From positions 496,001 to 560,000 of the forward strand of contig NZ_BBJF01000004.1 in the NCBI RefSeq assembly GCF_000739735.1: a DNA stretch of 64,000 nt, in the 5' to 3' direction. Both the position numbers and the translations under genes were made by a program. Below are positions 8,323 to 19,911 of the stretch, piece by piece. The notes beneath the pieces were generated by a model that was not told where the DNA came from, did no database searches, and saw only the letters and a list, made by a program, of their open reading frames with translations. This stretch comes from Paraburkholderia ginsengisoli NBRC 100965. GTDB lineage: Bacteria > Pseudomonadota > Gammaproteobacteria > Burkholderiales > Burkholderiaceae. Each line of letters opens with the position of its first letter. The stretch's first letter is position 1.

Positions 8323-9584
8323 CTTTGCATTCGATCTTCAAGCTCGCCGTCGCGGCGAGCCTCGTGACCGCCGGCGCACTCGCGCAAGCGGGAACCACCA
8401 CCGTGCCCGGCGGCCGTTATGGCGACGTCACCGTGACGCAACCAGCGGGCCCGTTGCGCGGCTTCGTGGTGCTTTACTCGCAAGCCGGCGGCTGGAGCGA
8501 GGCCGACCAGCAAAGCGCCGATGCGCTCGCGAAAGCGGGGGCGTTGACCGTCGGCGTGGACACCGCGCGCTACGCGGCGAACCTCAGCGCGAAGAAGGAA
8601 ACCTGCCATCAACTGGTGGGCGACGCCGAGGCGTTGAGCCACCAACTCGAACGGCAATCGCAATCGAGCCACTATTTCGCACCGATCGTCGCGGGCACGG
8701 GGCAAGGCGCGACGCTCGCGATGCACGTGCTCGAACAGGCGCCGTCGAATACGATTGCCGGCGCAGTCTCGGTCGATGCCGAGCACGCGCTCGACGCGCG
8801 CTTCAAACCATGTGCGCCCGATCCGACGATCATCCGCGACAAGGTGCCGGGCTTTGTCGAGAAGGCGAGCACGGGCAACGCCGATCGCGCGCGTCTCGTC
8901 GCCTTGCTCACGCCGCATCTGCAAGCGGTGTCCACTGCTGATGACGATGTCTCCGATCTGCCGTTGATCGAGTTGCCGGCCGCGCATCCGAACGGCCTGA
9001 TGGCGATTGTCATTTCCGGCGACGGCGGCTGGCGCGATCTCGACAAGACCATCGCGCAGGCATTGCAGAAAGACGGCGTGTCGGTGATCGGCTGGGACAG
9101 CCTGCGCTACTTCTGGAGCGAGAAGCCGCCCGCGCAGACGAGCCGCGATCTCGCGCGCGTCATGCAGACTTACGGTGCGCGCTGGAATGCTCAGCACATC
9201 GCGCTGGTCGGCTATTCGTTCGGCGCGGACGTGATGCCGTTCGCGTACAACCGTTTGCCTGAAGCGCAGCGCGCGAAGGTGTCGCTGATCGCGTTGCTCG
9301 GCTTCGCGCCCGATGCCGATTTTCAGATCCGCGTGGGCGGGTGGCTCGGCATGCCCGCGAGCGACAAGGCCTTGAAAGTGCGCCCGGAATTGACGAAGGT
9401 GCCGCCCGCGATGGTGCAGTGTTTCTACGGTGCAGATGAGAAGGACACACTGTGTCCGGCGCTCGACAAGACCGGCATCGAGGTGATTCGCACGTCGGGG
9501 GATCATCACTTCGGCGGCAACTATAACGTGCTGGAACGGCGCATTCTCAACGCCTTCAAAAAGCAGAGCGGCGTGCAGGATTAA
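8319..9584 (+). CDS. acvB: AcvB/VirJ family periplasmic hydrolase
   Basis: A 421-residue exported protein with a cleavable signal peptide (residues 1 to about 24, ending LAQAG). It consists of two VirJ-like alpha/beta-hydrolase halves. The C-terminal half has GDGGWRDLDK and the nucleophile elbow GYSFG (Ser300). In the N-terminal half the equivalent elbow reads GTGQG, with Gln in place of Ser, so only the second half should be catalytic. In Agrobacterium, AcvB is reported to hydrolyse lysyl-phosphatidylglycerol made by the MprF-like LpiA. The ATGA overlap with mprF here supports the same role. A GGGAGG site (8304-8309) supports this start. Confidence 0.9.
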   Translation: MTLHSIFKLAVAASLVTAGALAQAGTTTVPGGRYGDVTVTQPAGPLRGFVVLYSQAGGWSEADQQSADALAKAGALTVGVDTARYAANLSAKKETCHQLVGDAEALSHQLERQSQSSHYFAPIVAGTGQGATLAMHVLEQAPSNTIAGAVSVDAEHALDARFKPCAPDPTIIRDKVPGFVEKASTGNADRARLVALLTPHLQAVSTADDDVSDLPLIELPAAHPNGLMAIVISGDGGWRDLDKTIAQALQKDGVSVIGWDSLRYFWSEKPPAQTSRDLARVMQTYGARWNAQHIALVGYSFGADVMPFAYNRLPEAQRAKVSLIALLGFAPDADFQIRVGGWLGMPASDKALKVRPELTKVPPAMVQCFYGADEKDTLCPALDKTGIEVIRTSGDHHFGGNYNVLERRILNAFKKQSGVQD

Positions 9585-9685
9585 TGGCCGCATTGCGTGA
9601 AGCGAAAGGCGGGCGACGAGTCTTGCGTGCATAGTTCAGCGCGACGTAGACAGCAGCCCGCCGCGCCCGGCCTCCCGGCCAGGGA

Positions 9686-9714
9686 TTGACAAAGGCCGCG
9701 AACTCAACGAAGAT
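9686..9714 (+). promoter_or_regulatory. Possible ilvA leader promoter
   Basis: A perfect TTGACA (9686-9691) lies 17 bases before a weak -10 candidate GAAGAT (9709-9714). If used, transcription would begin almost at the leader-peptide ATG (9722), giving a nearly leaderless message. The start site is therefore uncertain. Confidence 0.35.
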
Positions 9715-9721
9715 CGCCGAC

Positions 9722-9784
9722 ATGAACTGCCTCGACATCCGTATTGCGCTGATTATTAGCATCATTCATCGAATGGTGGGTTAG
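9722..9784 (+). CDS. ilvA leader peptide (20 residues, Ile-rich)
   Basis: A 20-codon frame, MNCLDIRIALIISIIHRMVG, ends 121 bases before ilvA. Six of its twenty codons are isoleucine, four of them within the run IISII, and Leu and Val are also present. That composition matches attenuator leader peptides of branched-chain amino acid genes. Its stop codon lies inside the 5' arm of an antiterminator helix, and a strong terminator follows 27 bases later. Shortage of charged Ile-tRNA would stall the ribosome at 9737-9766, upstream of that arm. No clear ribosome site precedes the ATG. Confidence 0.8.
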   Translation: MNCLDIRIALIISIIHRMVG

Positions 9785-9818
9785 CGCGCGTCCGATAGCA
9801 GTGACACATTAACCCGCC
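9775..9818 (+). promoter_or_regulatory. Antiterminator helix of the ilvA attenuator
   Basis: GGTGGGTTA (9775-9783) can pair along its whole length with TAACCCGCC (9810-9818), with one G-T wobble. The second segment is also the 5' arm of the terminator, so the two structures exclude each other. A ribosome that reaches the leader stop (9782-9784) covers the first arm and allows termination. One stalled at the Ile codons leaves it free. Confidence 0.75.
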
Positions 9819-9837
9819 CCACGAGGCGGGTTTTTTT
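9811..9837 (+). terminator. Intrinsic terminator of the ilvA attenuator
   Basis: AACCCGCC (9811-9818) and GGCGGGTT (9825-9832) form a perfect 8-bp stem with loop CCACGA, followed by an uninterrupted T run to 9837. It sits between the leader peptide and ilvA, so it is conditional and not simply the end of the acvB transcript. Confidence 0.85.
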
Positions 9838-9905
9838 ATGTCCGCTTGCAACCTGCCTCCTGGTGAACGCTTTGCCGATTCGTCTTTGCCACACAGGAGC
9901 TTGCC

Positions 9906-12895
<2,990 letters not shown>

Positions 12896-12922
12896 GCATA
12901 CGGTGCGCGGCGAATTGGGCAG

Positions 12923-13825
12923 CTAGTTCAGCGACAGATCCCGATGCGCCGCGGCCTGAAACTCCGTAGGCGTGACGCCTGTCTGCTTGCGGAAATAGCG
13001 GCTGAAATAAGCCGCATCCTCGAAACCAAGCGCATGCGCGATCTGTTTGATGGTCAAGCCTGAATAGACCAGATCGCGCTGCGCCTCGCGTATCAGATGA
13101 TCGTTGACAAGCGACAGCGGCGAATGACCCAGTTCGTCGCGGCAAATGCGGCCCAACTGTGCGGCCGTGATGCCGAGCTTGCCCGCGTAGAACTCGATCG
13201 GCTGATGCTCGCGAACGTGCGCGGCGATTAGTTCGCGCAGCCGTTTGATCTGCGCCGCGCGGCGGTCGTTGATCGTCGTGCCGGCCGCTGCGCCTGCTGC
13301 CGATGCGGCATCGGTCAAACGCGCCACTTGCACAAAAAGTGCAATCATCAGCGACATGCCCGCAGCGATGTGGCCGCGCGCGCTGCCACGAAATTCCTGC
13401 TCCAGCAAACCGAATAGCGGCATCAGCGTGCCGTCGCCGATCTCCGGTCGCACGGGAATCAACGCGGGCCGTTGCAACACCGGCAACAGACCCGGCGACA
13501 CCGCCTTCGAAATCGATTCCAGCGCCCGCTGCGCAGCGGTGATCACGAGCCCGTCCATCTCCGGCGAAAACACGAATCCATGCACCGTCTGCGCGGGCAG
13601 CAGCACGAGGCAGGGCGGCTCGATCGTGAGCTTTTCGCTTTCGATCAGCACGTGACCCGAGCCGTCGCGGATATAGAGAATCTGCAGCAGCGCATCGTGC
13701 CGGTGGGCAGCGATATGCCAGTCGTTAGGACGGCTGCGCTCGACGATCCATTCAAAATTGAACGCGTCGTACCACGGCGGCCGCGCTGACTCGCCGTACA
13801 GATCGTAGTTAGGGATTCTCCTCAT
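12923..13825 (-). CDS. pobR: AraC-family regulator, PobR-like
   Basis: A 300-residue activator. The N-terminal half is a cupin-like effector domain (HRHDALLQILYIRDGSGHV, with metal-type histidines). The C-terminal third is a double helix-turn-helix with LGFEDAAYFSRYFRKQTGVTP, the AraC signature. The family and position (27 bases from the end of pobA, convergent) fit the AraC-type PobR that responds to 4-hydroxybenzoate. The ATG at 13825 has a GGAGAC site. It is divergent from the SDR-flavoprotein operon and may control that as well. Confidence 0.85.
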   Translation of the reverse strand: MRRIPNYDLYGESARPPWYDAFNFEWIVERSRPNDWHIAAHRHDALLQILYIRDGSGHVLIESEKLTIEPPCLVLLPAQTVHGFVFSPEMDGLVITAAQRALESISKAVSPGLLPVLQRPALIPVRPEIGDGTLMPLFGLLEQEFRGSARGHIAAGMSLMIALFVQVARLTDAASAAGAAAGTTINDRRAAQIKRLRELIAAHVREHQPIEFYAGKLGITAAQLGRICRDELGHSPLSLVNDHLIREAQRDLVYSGLTIKQIAHALGFEDAAYFSRYFRKQTGVTPTEFQAAAHRDLSLN

Positions 13826-13877
13826 GCGGTGTCGTCTCCGGTCCCATGCAACATTGTCGTAGTGTGCGAATTGTCCT

Positions 13878-13920
13878 GCGATGCGCTGCCTTTGTCCAAT
13901 CTTCGCCGCACTCGCATCGC
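13878..13920. promoter_or_regulatory. Inverted repeat between pobR and the SDR operon
   Basis: GCGATGCG (13878-13885) and CGCATCGC (13913-13920) are exact inverted copies, 27 bases apart, in the middle of the divergent intergenic region. They could be a regulator site, but no second copy was found to support this. Confidence 0.3.
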
Positions 13921-14011
13921 TATACTTTTTTCCATGAGAGGCACGGTTGAACAGCGCGGCGGCGAGACCGGCCAGCGCACCGTACCGACGATTAAAATCA
14001 TGGAGATTCGG

Positions 14012-14881
14012 ATGACTAATCAAATTCATCGTACGGAGCGAGATGCGGGCCCGCGTCACTGGCTCGCGCTCGAAGGCAAGGTCTGCGTAGTGAGCGGCGC
14101 CGCCGGCGGGATCGGCAGCGCGATTGCCCAGGTGCTGGGTGAGGCCGGCGCGCGCCTTGCGCTGCTCGATCGCGACGAGGACAAGTGCCGCGCGCTCGCG
14201 CGCAAGCTGAACACGAGCGGCATTGAGGCGCTCGCGCTGGCTTGCGATATCGGCGACATCGACAGCGTGCGCGGCGCGGTGCAGGGCGTCGAGTCGGCGT
14301 ACGGCGCGGCCGACGTGCTGGTGAACAACGCGGGCCTGCTGCGTCCAGGCGGCATCGAAGAGATTGGTCTGGATGCGTGGAACGCGATGCTGCGAGTGAA
14401 CCTGACCGGCTACATGCTGTGCTCGCAGCAATTCGGTCACGGCATGCTGAAGCGCGGCACGGGCGCGCTCGTCCATGTTGCTTCAGTGGCCGCGCATCAT
14501 CCGCAGACCTACAGCGGCGCGTATAGCCCCGGCAAGGCCGGTGTCGCGATGCTGTCGAAGCAACTCGCGGCGGAGTGGGGGCCGCGCGGCATCCGCAGCA
14601 ACACGGTGTGTCCCGGCATGATCCGCACACCGCTGTCCGCCGCCTTCTACGAGCACGGCGACATCGAACGCCGCCGTAGCGCGATGACCGCAAGTCGCCG
14701 CATCGGCGAGCCCAACGACATCGCCGACGTGGTGGCGTTTCTCGCCAGCGCTCGCGCCGCGTATGTGAACGGCGCGGAGATCGTCGTCGACGGCGGGCTC
14801 GAAAGCATGCTGATGGACCTCGTGCCGCGCCCCGGCTTCGAAGCCACGCAGGCTGCTCAGACCACCCCGGTCACCCGTTAA
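14012..14881 (+). CDS. Short-chain dehydrogenase/reductase
   Basis: A 289-residue classical SDR. It has the NAD(P) motif GAAGGIGSA, NNAGLL, the catalytic Ser in VHVASVAAH and the YxxxK pair in YSPGK. An Asp in LLDRDE at the end of beta-2 favours NAD over NADP. The start is ATG 14012, preceded by GGAGA at 14002-14006; the ATG at 14000 overlaps that site. It is first in a five-gene operon and probably oxidises a secondary alcohol on the substrate brought in by the transporter at the end. The substrate is unknown. Confidence 0.88.
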   Translation: MTNQIHRTERDAGPRHWLALEGKVCVVSGAAGGIGSAIAQVLGEAGARLALLDRDEDKCRALARKLNTSGIEALALACDIGDIDSVRGAVQGVESAYGAADVLVNNAGLLRPGGIEEIGLDAWNAMLRVNLTGYMLCSQQFGHGMLKRGTGALVHVASVAAHHPQTYSGAYSPGKAGVAMLSKQLAAEWGPRGIRSNTVCPGMIRTPLSAAFYEHGDIERRRSAMTASRRIGEPNDIADVVAFLASARAAYVNGAEIVVDGGLESMLMDLVPRPGFEATQAAQTTPVTR

Positions 14882-14904
14882 GCGCTCGTACAAGGACGCA
14901 CATC

Positions 14905-16689
14905 ATGACCAACGCAACACGCAATGCGGCGCTGACTTGCGACGTGCTCGTCATCGGTTCGGGCGCCGGCGGTCTGTCGACCGCCATCACCGCGCGCAAG
15001 CAGGGACTCGACGTGTTCGTGATCGAGAAGGAGCCGTTCTTCGGCGGCACGACCGCGTTTTCAGGCGGCGTACTGTGGATTCCGGGCAATCGTCACGCGA
15101 AAAGCAATCGCGTCAGCGACACGCGCGAGGCCGCGCTGACCTACATGCGTAACGAAACCGCCGCATTTTTCGATGCCGCCGCCGTCGATGCATTTCTCGA
15201 CACCGGCCCGCACATGCTCGACTTCTTCGAGCGCGAGACCGCCGTCAAATTCGTGCCGACGCTGTATCCCGACTATCACCCGAACGTCGGAGGCGGTGTC
15301 GATATCGGACGCTCGGTGGTGGCCGCGCCGTTCGACGCGCGCGGACTCGGCAAGGACATCGTGCGTTTGCGTCCGCCGCTGAAGACGATCACGTTCATCG
15401 GCATGATGTTTAACTCGTCGAACGCGGACCTCAAGCACTTCTTCAATGCGACGCGCTCGCTGACTTCCGCGTGGTACGTCGCGAAGCGCCTCGCGAGCCA
15501 TCTGAAGGATCTCGCGTTGTATCGGCGCGGCGTGCAGGTCACGAGCGGCAACGCGCTCGCCGCGCGCCTGGCGAAGTCCGCGCTCGATCTCGGCATTCCG
15601 ATTCACACCAACACAGCAGCGCGTGAGTTGACCGTCGCGGACCAGCGCGTGACGGGCGCGCTCGTCAGCGGACCGGACGGCGAGTTGCGCATTACCGCGC
15701 GGCGCGGTGTCGTGCTCGCGTGCGGCGGCTTTTCGCACGACGTGGCGCGCATCGCGAGGGCCTATCCTCATGTGCGTCGCGGCGGCGAACATGTATCGCC
15801 GGTGCCGGCGGGCAATACCGGCGACGGCGTCGGCATGGCAGAGAAGCTCGGCGCGAAGGTGACGATCCGTTATCCGCAACCCGCGGCGTGGATGCCGGTC
15901 TCGCGCGTGCCGATGCGCGACGGCAGTGTCGGCGTGTTCCCGCATCTGCTCGATCGCTACAAGCCGGGGATCATCGGCGTGACACGCGCGGGCAAGCGCT
16001 TCACGAACGAAGCGAATTCGTATCACGACGTCGGCGCAGCGATGATCGAAGCCTGCGCGAACGAGCGCGAAACCGCGATGTGGCTGATCTGCGACCACGC
16101 GACGATCCGCAAATACGGGCTCGGCTTCGCGAAGCCCGCGCCGGTGCCGCTCGGCCCGCTGCTGCGCAACGGCTATCTGAACACCGGCCGCACACTCGCC
16201 GAGCTCGCGCGCAACGCGGGGCTGGATGGCGAGGCGCTGGAAGCGACGGTGAAGCGCTACAACGCGGACGCGGTGCGCGGCGAAGACCCCGAATTCGGAC
16301 GCGGCGCGACGTCGTTCAACCGTTATCTGGCGGACCCGGAACATCGGCCGAACCCGTGCGTCGCGCCGATCGGCGCTGGACCGTACTACGCGCTGAAGGT
16401 GGTGATGGGCGACCTCGGCACCTTCGACGGCATCTCGACCAAAGTGACCGGCGAAGTGCTCGACGAAGCCGGCGCGCCTATCGCCGGCCTGTATGCGGTC
16501 GGCAACGATCGCGCGAGCGTGATGGGCGGCAACTATCCGGGCGCGGGCATCACGCTTGGGCCGATCATGACCTTCGGCTATATCACCGGACACCATCTGG
16601 CCGGCGTCGACGTAACCGGCGCAAATGCAAGCGTGCGCACCAACGCAGACACCGGCCAAACCGAACCCGCATTGAGGACAGGCACATGA
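14905..16689 (+). CDS. FAD-dependent desaturase, 3-ketosteroid-dehydrogenase-like
   Basis: A 594-residue flavoprotein of the fumarate reductase/3-ketosteroid delta-1-dehydrogenase superfamily. The N-terminal FAD motif is GSGAGGLSTA, with acid EKE at the end of beta-2 and FFGGTTAFSGG next. The C-terminal GNYPGAGITLGP closes the flavin site. There is no signal peptide or haem domain, unlike periplasmic fumarate reductases, so it is likely a soluble cytoplasmic enzyme. Members of this class remove hydrogens next to a ring ketone. With two SDRs and a neighbouring pobA, ring aromatisation of an alicyclic keto-acid is a plausible role. Confidence 0.85.
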   Translation: MTNATRNAALTCDVLVIGSGAGGLSTAITARKQGLDVFVIEKEPFFGGTTAFSGGVLWIPGNRHAKSNRVSDTREAALTYMRNETAAFFDAAAVDAFLDTGPHMLDFFERETAVKFVPTLYPDYHPNVGGGVDIGRSVVAAPFDARGLGKDIVRLRPPLKTITFIGMMFNSSNADLKHFFNATRSLTSAWYVAKRLASHLKDLALYRRGVQVTSGNALAARLAKSALDLGIPIHTNTAARELTVADQRVTGALVSGPDGELRITARRGVVLACGGFSHDVARIARAYPHVRRGGEHVSPVPAGNTGDGVGMAEKLGAKVTIRYPQPAAWMPVSRVPMRDGSVGVFPHLLDRYKPGIIGVTRAGKRFTNEANSYHDVGAAMIEACANERETAMWLICDHATIRKYGLGFAKPAPVPLGPLLRNGYLNTGRTLAELARNAGLDGEALEATVKRYNADAVRGEDPEFGRGATSFNRYLADPEHRPNPCVAPIGAGPYYALKVVMGDLGTFDGISTKVTGEVLDEAGAPIAGLYAVGNDRASVMGGNYPGAGITLGPIMTFGYITGHHLAGVDVTGANASVRTNADTGQTEPALRTGT

Positions 16690-17024
16690 GCAGCGGCAAA
16701 CCTTTTGTCGATCACCGCATCTACACGATTCGTCCGCGCGGCATGGCGGAATTCATCGACGTGTTCGACCGTCTCGCGATGCCGATCCAGGTGAAGTACC
16801 TCGGTGCGCCGGTCGGTTTCTATATGAGCGACATCGGCGCGTTGAATCAGGTGGTGCATCTGTGGGGCTACGAGAGCATTGCCGATTACGACCAGCGGCG
16901 CACCGCGCGCGACGCCGATCCGGAGTGGCCCGCGTATCTGCAGGCGTCCGCGCATCTGATCGTCGCGCAGGAAAGCCGGATCATCAAACGCGTCGAGTTC
17001 AGAAGCCTGGCAATGCTTCGCTAG
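16686..17024 (+). CDS. NIPSNAP family protein
   Basis: A 112-residue protein with the NIPSNAP pattern: an opening DHRIYTIRPRGMAEFI, a central VVHLWGYES and a region of alternating charged residues. These are small ferredoxin-like barrels, often encoded in catabolic operons, with no agreed activity; some related dimeric alpha-beta barrels act as isomerases or monooxygenases. The start overlaps the flavoprotein stop as ATGA, so the two are translationally coupled, which suggests a linked step or a chaperone role. Confidence 0.82.
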   Translation: MSSGKPFVDHRIYTIRPRGMAEFIDVFDRLAMPIQVKYLGAPVGFYMSDIGALNQVVHLWGYESIADYDQRRTARDADPEWPAYLQASAHLIVAQESRIIKRVEFRSLAMLR

Positions 17025-17063
17025 CGGCGTCCCGCACCCGTATCACTCAGGAGGAGACAGAAC

Positions 17064-17840
17064 ATGATCGATCAAACACGCCGCGTCGCGCTCGTGACAG
17101 GTGGCGCAAACGGCATCGGCTGGGCCACCGCGCAACGTTTCGCGCTGGACGGCTATCGCGTGGTGATCGCCGACATGGATGCGGACCGCGCCCGCGAACG
17201 CACGCAGGCGCTGGACGGTGCCGACACCGGTATGCATGTCGGCATCCGCGCCGATGTCGCCGTCGAGGCCGACGTGCGCGCGCTGATCGACACGTGCGTC
17301 GAGCGCTTCGGACGGCTCGACGTGCTGGTCAACAACGCGGGCAATAGCGATCAGCCGCATCCGACCATCGAGCAGAACGTCGATGCGTTCGACCGCCTGC
17401 TCGGCATTCATGTGCGCGGCACCTTCCTAGCGTGCCGCGAGGCGGCGAGGGTGATGCTCGCGCAGCGCAGCGGCGCGATCGTCAATCTCGGCTCGATTGC
17501 GGGGCTCGCCGGCATTCCGGCGCGCAACGCATACGGCGCGGCCAAGGCGGGCATCGTCGCGATGACTCGCTCGCTCGCGTGCGAATGGGCGCGCGACGGC
17601 ATCCGCGTGAACGCGGTGGCGCCGGGTTACGTCGCCACCGAACTGGTGGAGACGCTCAAGCGCAACGGCCAGATGAATCTGCAGGCGATCGAACGGCGCA
17701 CGCCGATGGGCCGCCTCGCGCAACCGGATGAAATCGCGCGAGCCATCAGCTTCCTCGCGTCGGACGCGGCGAGCTACATCACCGGCACGGTGCTGAGCGT
17801 CGACGGCGGCTGGCACGCGTACGGCGCCGCCGGCGACTGA
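17064..17840 (+). CDS. Short-chain dehydrogenase/reductase
   Basis: A 258-residue classical SDR with GGANGIGWA, NNAGNS, the catalytic Ser in NLGSIAG and YGAAK (YxxxK). IADMDADR at the end of beta-2 again points to NAD. A GGAGGAGA site directly precedes the ATG. It is the second SDR in the operon and differs clearly from the first, so two separate alcohol/ketone steps or two isomers are likely. A role in oxidising a hydroxylated ring is possible. Confidence 0.88.
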   Translation: MIDQTRRVALVTGGANGIGWATAQRFALDGYRVVIADMDADRARERTQALDGADTGMHVGIRADVAVEADVRALIDTCVERFGRLDVLVNNAGNSDQPHPTIEQNVDAFDRLLGIHVRGTFLACREAARVMLAQRSGAIVNLGSIAGLAGIPARNAYGAAKAGIVAMTRSLACEWARDGIRVNAVAPGYVATELVETLKRNGQMNLQAIERRTPMGRLAQPDEIARAISFLASDAASYITGTVLSVDGGWHAYGAAGD

Positions 17841-17943
17841 CACGCTTCATCCACGCCGCGTGTGAATCGGGCACCGGCGACCGCAGTATCCGTAGCATTC
17901 CGAACAATAAAAATATACCTCGTCATATCACGGAGACACCGCA

Positions 17944-19437
17944 ATGAAAAAGCCCCAATCAGGCAGGGCGGAAACCCTGCGCCCGTACGATCCTGCAGCA
18001 TCGACGCGCACGCAGCGCAGCGTGGATGTTCAGGCCTTTATCGACGACCAGCGCTTCTCACCGTTTCAATGGACGATTCTCGTGCTGTGTTTTCTGGTCG
18101 TCGCGGCGGACGGCTTCGATACGGCCGCGGTCGGCTTCATCGCGCCGTCGCTGGTGCAGCAGTGGGGCATCGCGCGCAGCTCGCTCGGCCCGGTGATGAG
18201 CGCAGCACTCGTCGGCCTCGGGATCGGCGCGCTCGCGGCCGGTCCTTGCGCGGATCGTGTCGGACGCAAAACGGTACTGGTGTTGTCGGTGTTTTTCTTC
18301 GGCATGTGGAGTCTCGCGGCGGCTCGCGCGACGTCGATCGAATCGCTGACGCTGCTGCGCTTTCTCACTGGCCTCGGTCTCGGCGCGGCGATGCCGAACG
18401 CTGTCACGCTGATGTCCGAATACGCGCCGGCACGCATCCGCGCGGTCGCGGTCAATGCGATGTTCTGCGGCTTTTCGTGCGGGCTGGCGATAGGCGGGGT
18501 CGCGTCCGCGTGGCTGATTCCGCACTTTGGCTGGCCCAGCGTGCTGGTGGCGGGCGGCGTCGGTCCGATCGTGCTGACCGTTCTGCTGATTCTGCTGCTG
18601 CCGGAGTCGGTGCAGTTTCTCGCGGTGCGTCGTCAGGCCGATCAGCGTATCGCGCGGATCTTGCAGCGCATCGCGCCGCATAGCCGTTTCGACGACTGCC
18701 GCTTCGTCGCACTGGATGCGCGCGCAGGCCGTGAAGCGACGATGGCCGATGCGGCAACAGCAGGCAGCATGAGCAAACGCGGCGACGCCGGCGCGCGTCC
18801 TCAATGGGCGCTCGCGATCGTGCTGTCGTCACGTTACCGCTTCGGCACGCTGATGCTGTGGCTCGCGTATTTCATGGGCCTGCTGATCTACTATCTGCTC
18901 ACCAACTGGCTGCCGACGCTGTTCAAGGACACCGGCTTCTCCGGCGAGAAGGCCGCGCTGATGACCTCGCTGTTTCCGCTCGGTGGCGTGCTCGGCAATC
19001 TATGCGTCGGCTGGATCATGGACCGTTTCGCCGGCCATCGCGTCGTTGCGCTGACGTTCGTGCTGGTGGGTGTGCTGGTGTTGCTGGTCGGACGCGGGGT
19101 CGGTCATCAGGTGTGGCTCGGCACGCTGATCTTCCTCACCGGCACGGTGGCCACCAGCGCGGTCACGTCGATGTCGGCGCTCGCCGCGAGTTTCTATCCG
19201 ACCCGGGCGCGCGCGACGGGCGTTGCGTGGATGCTCGGGATCGGCCGTATCGGCGGAGTGGCGGGCGCGCTGGTCGGCGCCGCGCTGATGGGACTGGGCT
19301 GGCAGTTCGGCGCAGTGTTCAGCCTGCTGGCCGTGCCATCGGTGATCGCGGCGTGTGGTGTATATCTGATGACGCGGCGCGTGCAGGTCGACGGATTATC
19401 GGAGGAGGGAGCGGTTGGCGCCGTCGCGGCTAAATGA
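17944..19437 (+). CDS. AAHS-family MFS aromatic/alicyclic acid transporter
   Basis: A 497-residue major facilitator of the aromatic acid:H+ symporter type (PcaK/BenK/MhpT relatives). It has the diagnostic DGFDTAAVGFIAPSL in the first membrane segment, whose Asp is essential in PcaK. The motif A loop ADRVGRKT lies between segments 2 and 3, and a second copy, MDRFAGHR, appears in the C-terminal half. It lies 103 bases after the second SDR and most likely imports the operon's substrate, which should be a small carboxylic acid. Confidence 0.9.
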   Translation: MKKPQSGRAETLRPYDPAASTRTQRSVDVQAFIDDQRFSPFQWTILVLCFLVVAADGFDTAAVGFIAPSLVQQWGIARSSLGPVMSAALVGLGIGALAAGPCADRVGRKTVLVLSVFFFGMWSLAAARATSIESLTLLRFLTGLGLGAAMPNAVTLMSEYAPARIRAVAVNAMFCGFSCGLAIGGVASAWLIPHFGWPSVLVAGGVGPIVLTVLLILLLPESVQFLAVRRQADQRIARILQRIAPHSRFDDCRFVALDARAGREATMADAATAGSMSKRGDAGARPQWALAIVLSSRYRFGTLMLWLAYFMGLLIYYLLTNWLPTLFKDTGFSGEKAALMTSLFPLGGVLGNLCVGWIMDRFAGHRVVALTFVLVGVLVLLVGRGVGHQVWLGTLIFLTGTVATSAVTSMSALAASFYPTRARATGVAWMLGIGRIGGVAGALVGAALMGLGWQFGAVFSLLAVPSVIAACGVYLMTRRVQVDGLSEEGAVGAVAAK

Positions 19438-19659
19438 CGGTCGAGTGGTCGATGCGATTGTGAAGGAACGCGCCGCGCGACGGCGCGACGACTTCCACAC
19501 GCGCATGGCCGGCACGCGTTTTCATTGTGATCTCAAACACAACAGTGAATTCGTGATTAGCGGATTTATCCTGTCAGGCAAGCCACCTACACTGCGTTCC
19601 ATGCTGCCATGCGAGTCATCTCGGCAGCGCATGTGGAGACAATCTCTGGAGGTGGAGTC

Positions 19660-19911
19660 ATGAAGTCGCTCATTCAAACTGTTGCTCTCGCCGTCGTTCT
19701 CGCCGCGCCGGTCGTGTCGTTCGCGCAGCCGGCCGCTGAGCCCGTTTCACAAGACTCGCAGGCCGCGCAGACGCAAGCGGCCCGCCCACATCATGCGGCT
19801 CAAACGGATAACAGCGGCTATGGCGCGAGCGCGTATGGTACGTGGCAAGCCGGTCGCGGCACCGACACGACGGTGAGTTCCTACTCGCCGCCAATCTACA
19901 ACGCGCGTTGA
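19660..19911 (+). CDS. DUF4148-type small exported protein
   Basis: An 83-residue protein with a clear signal peptide (residues 1-22, ending VVSFAQ). The mature part is Gln/Ala-rich and ends in a Gly/Ser/Tyr-rich segment. This matches the DUF4148 family, which is abundant and uncharacterised in Burkholderiaceae. A GGAGGTGGAG site precedes the ATG. It is transcribed alone. Confidence 0.75.
   Translation: MKSLIQTVALAVVLAAPVVSFAQPAAEPVSQDSQAAQTQAARPHHAAQTDNSGYGASAYGTWQAGRGTDTTVSSYSPPIYNAR

Noticed and set aside
9585..9680. GGCGGGC/GCCCGCC inverted repeat after acvB.
   Set aside because: Arms are 44 bases apart with no T-run; not a convincing terminator or operator.
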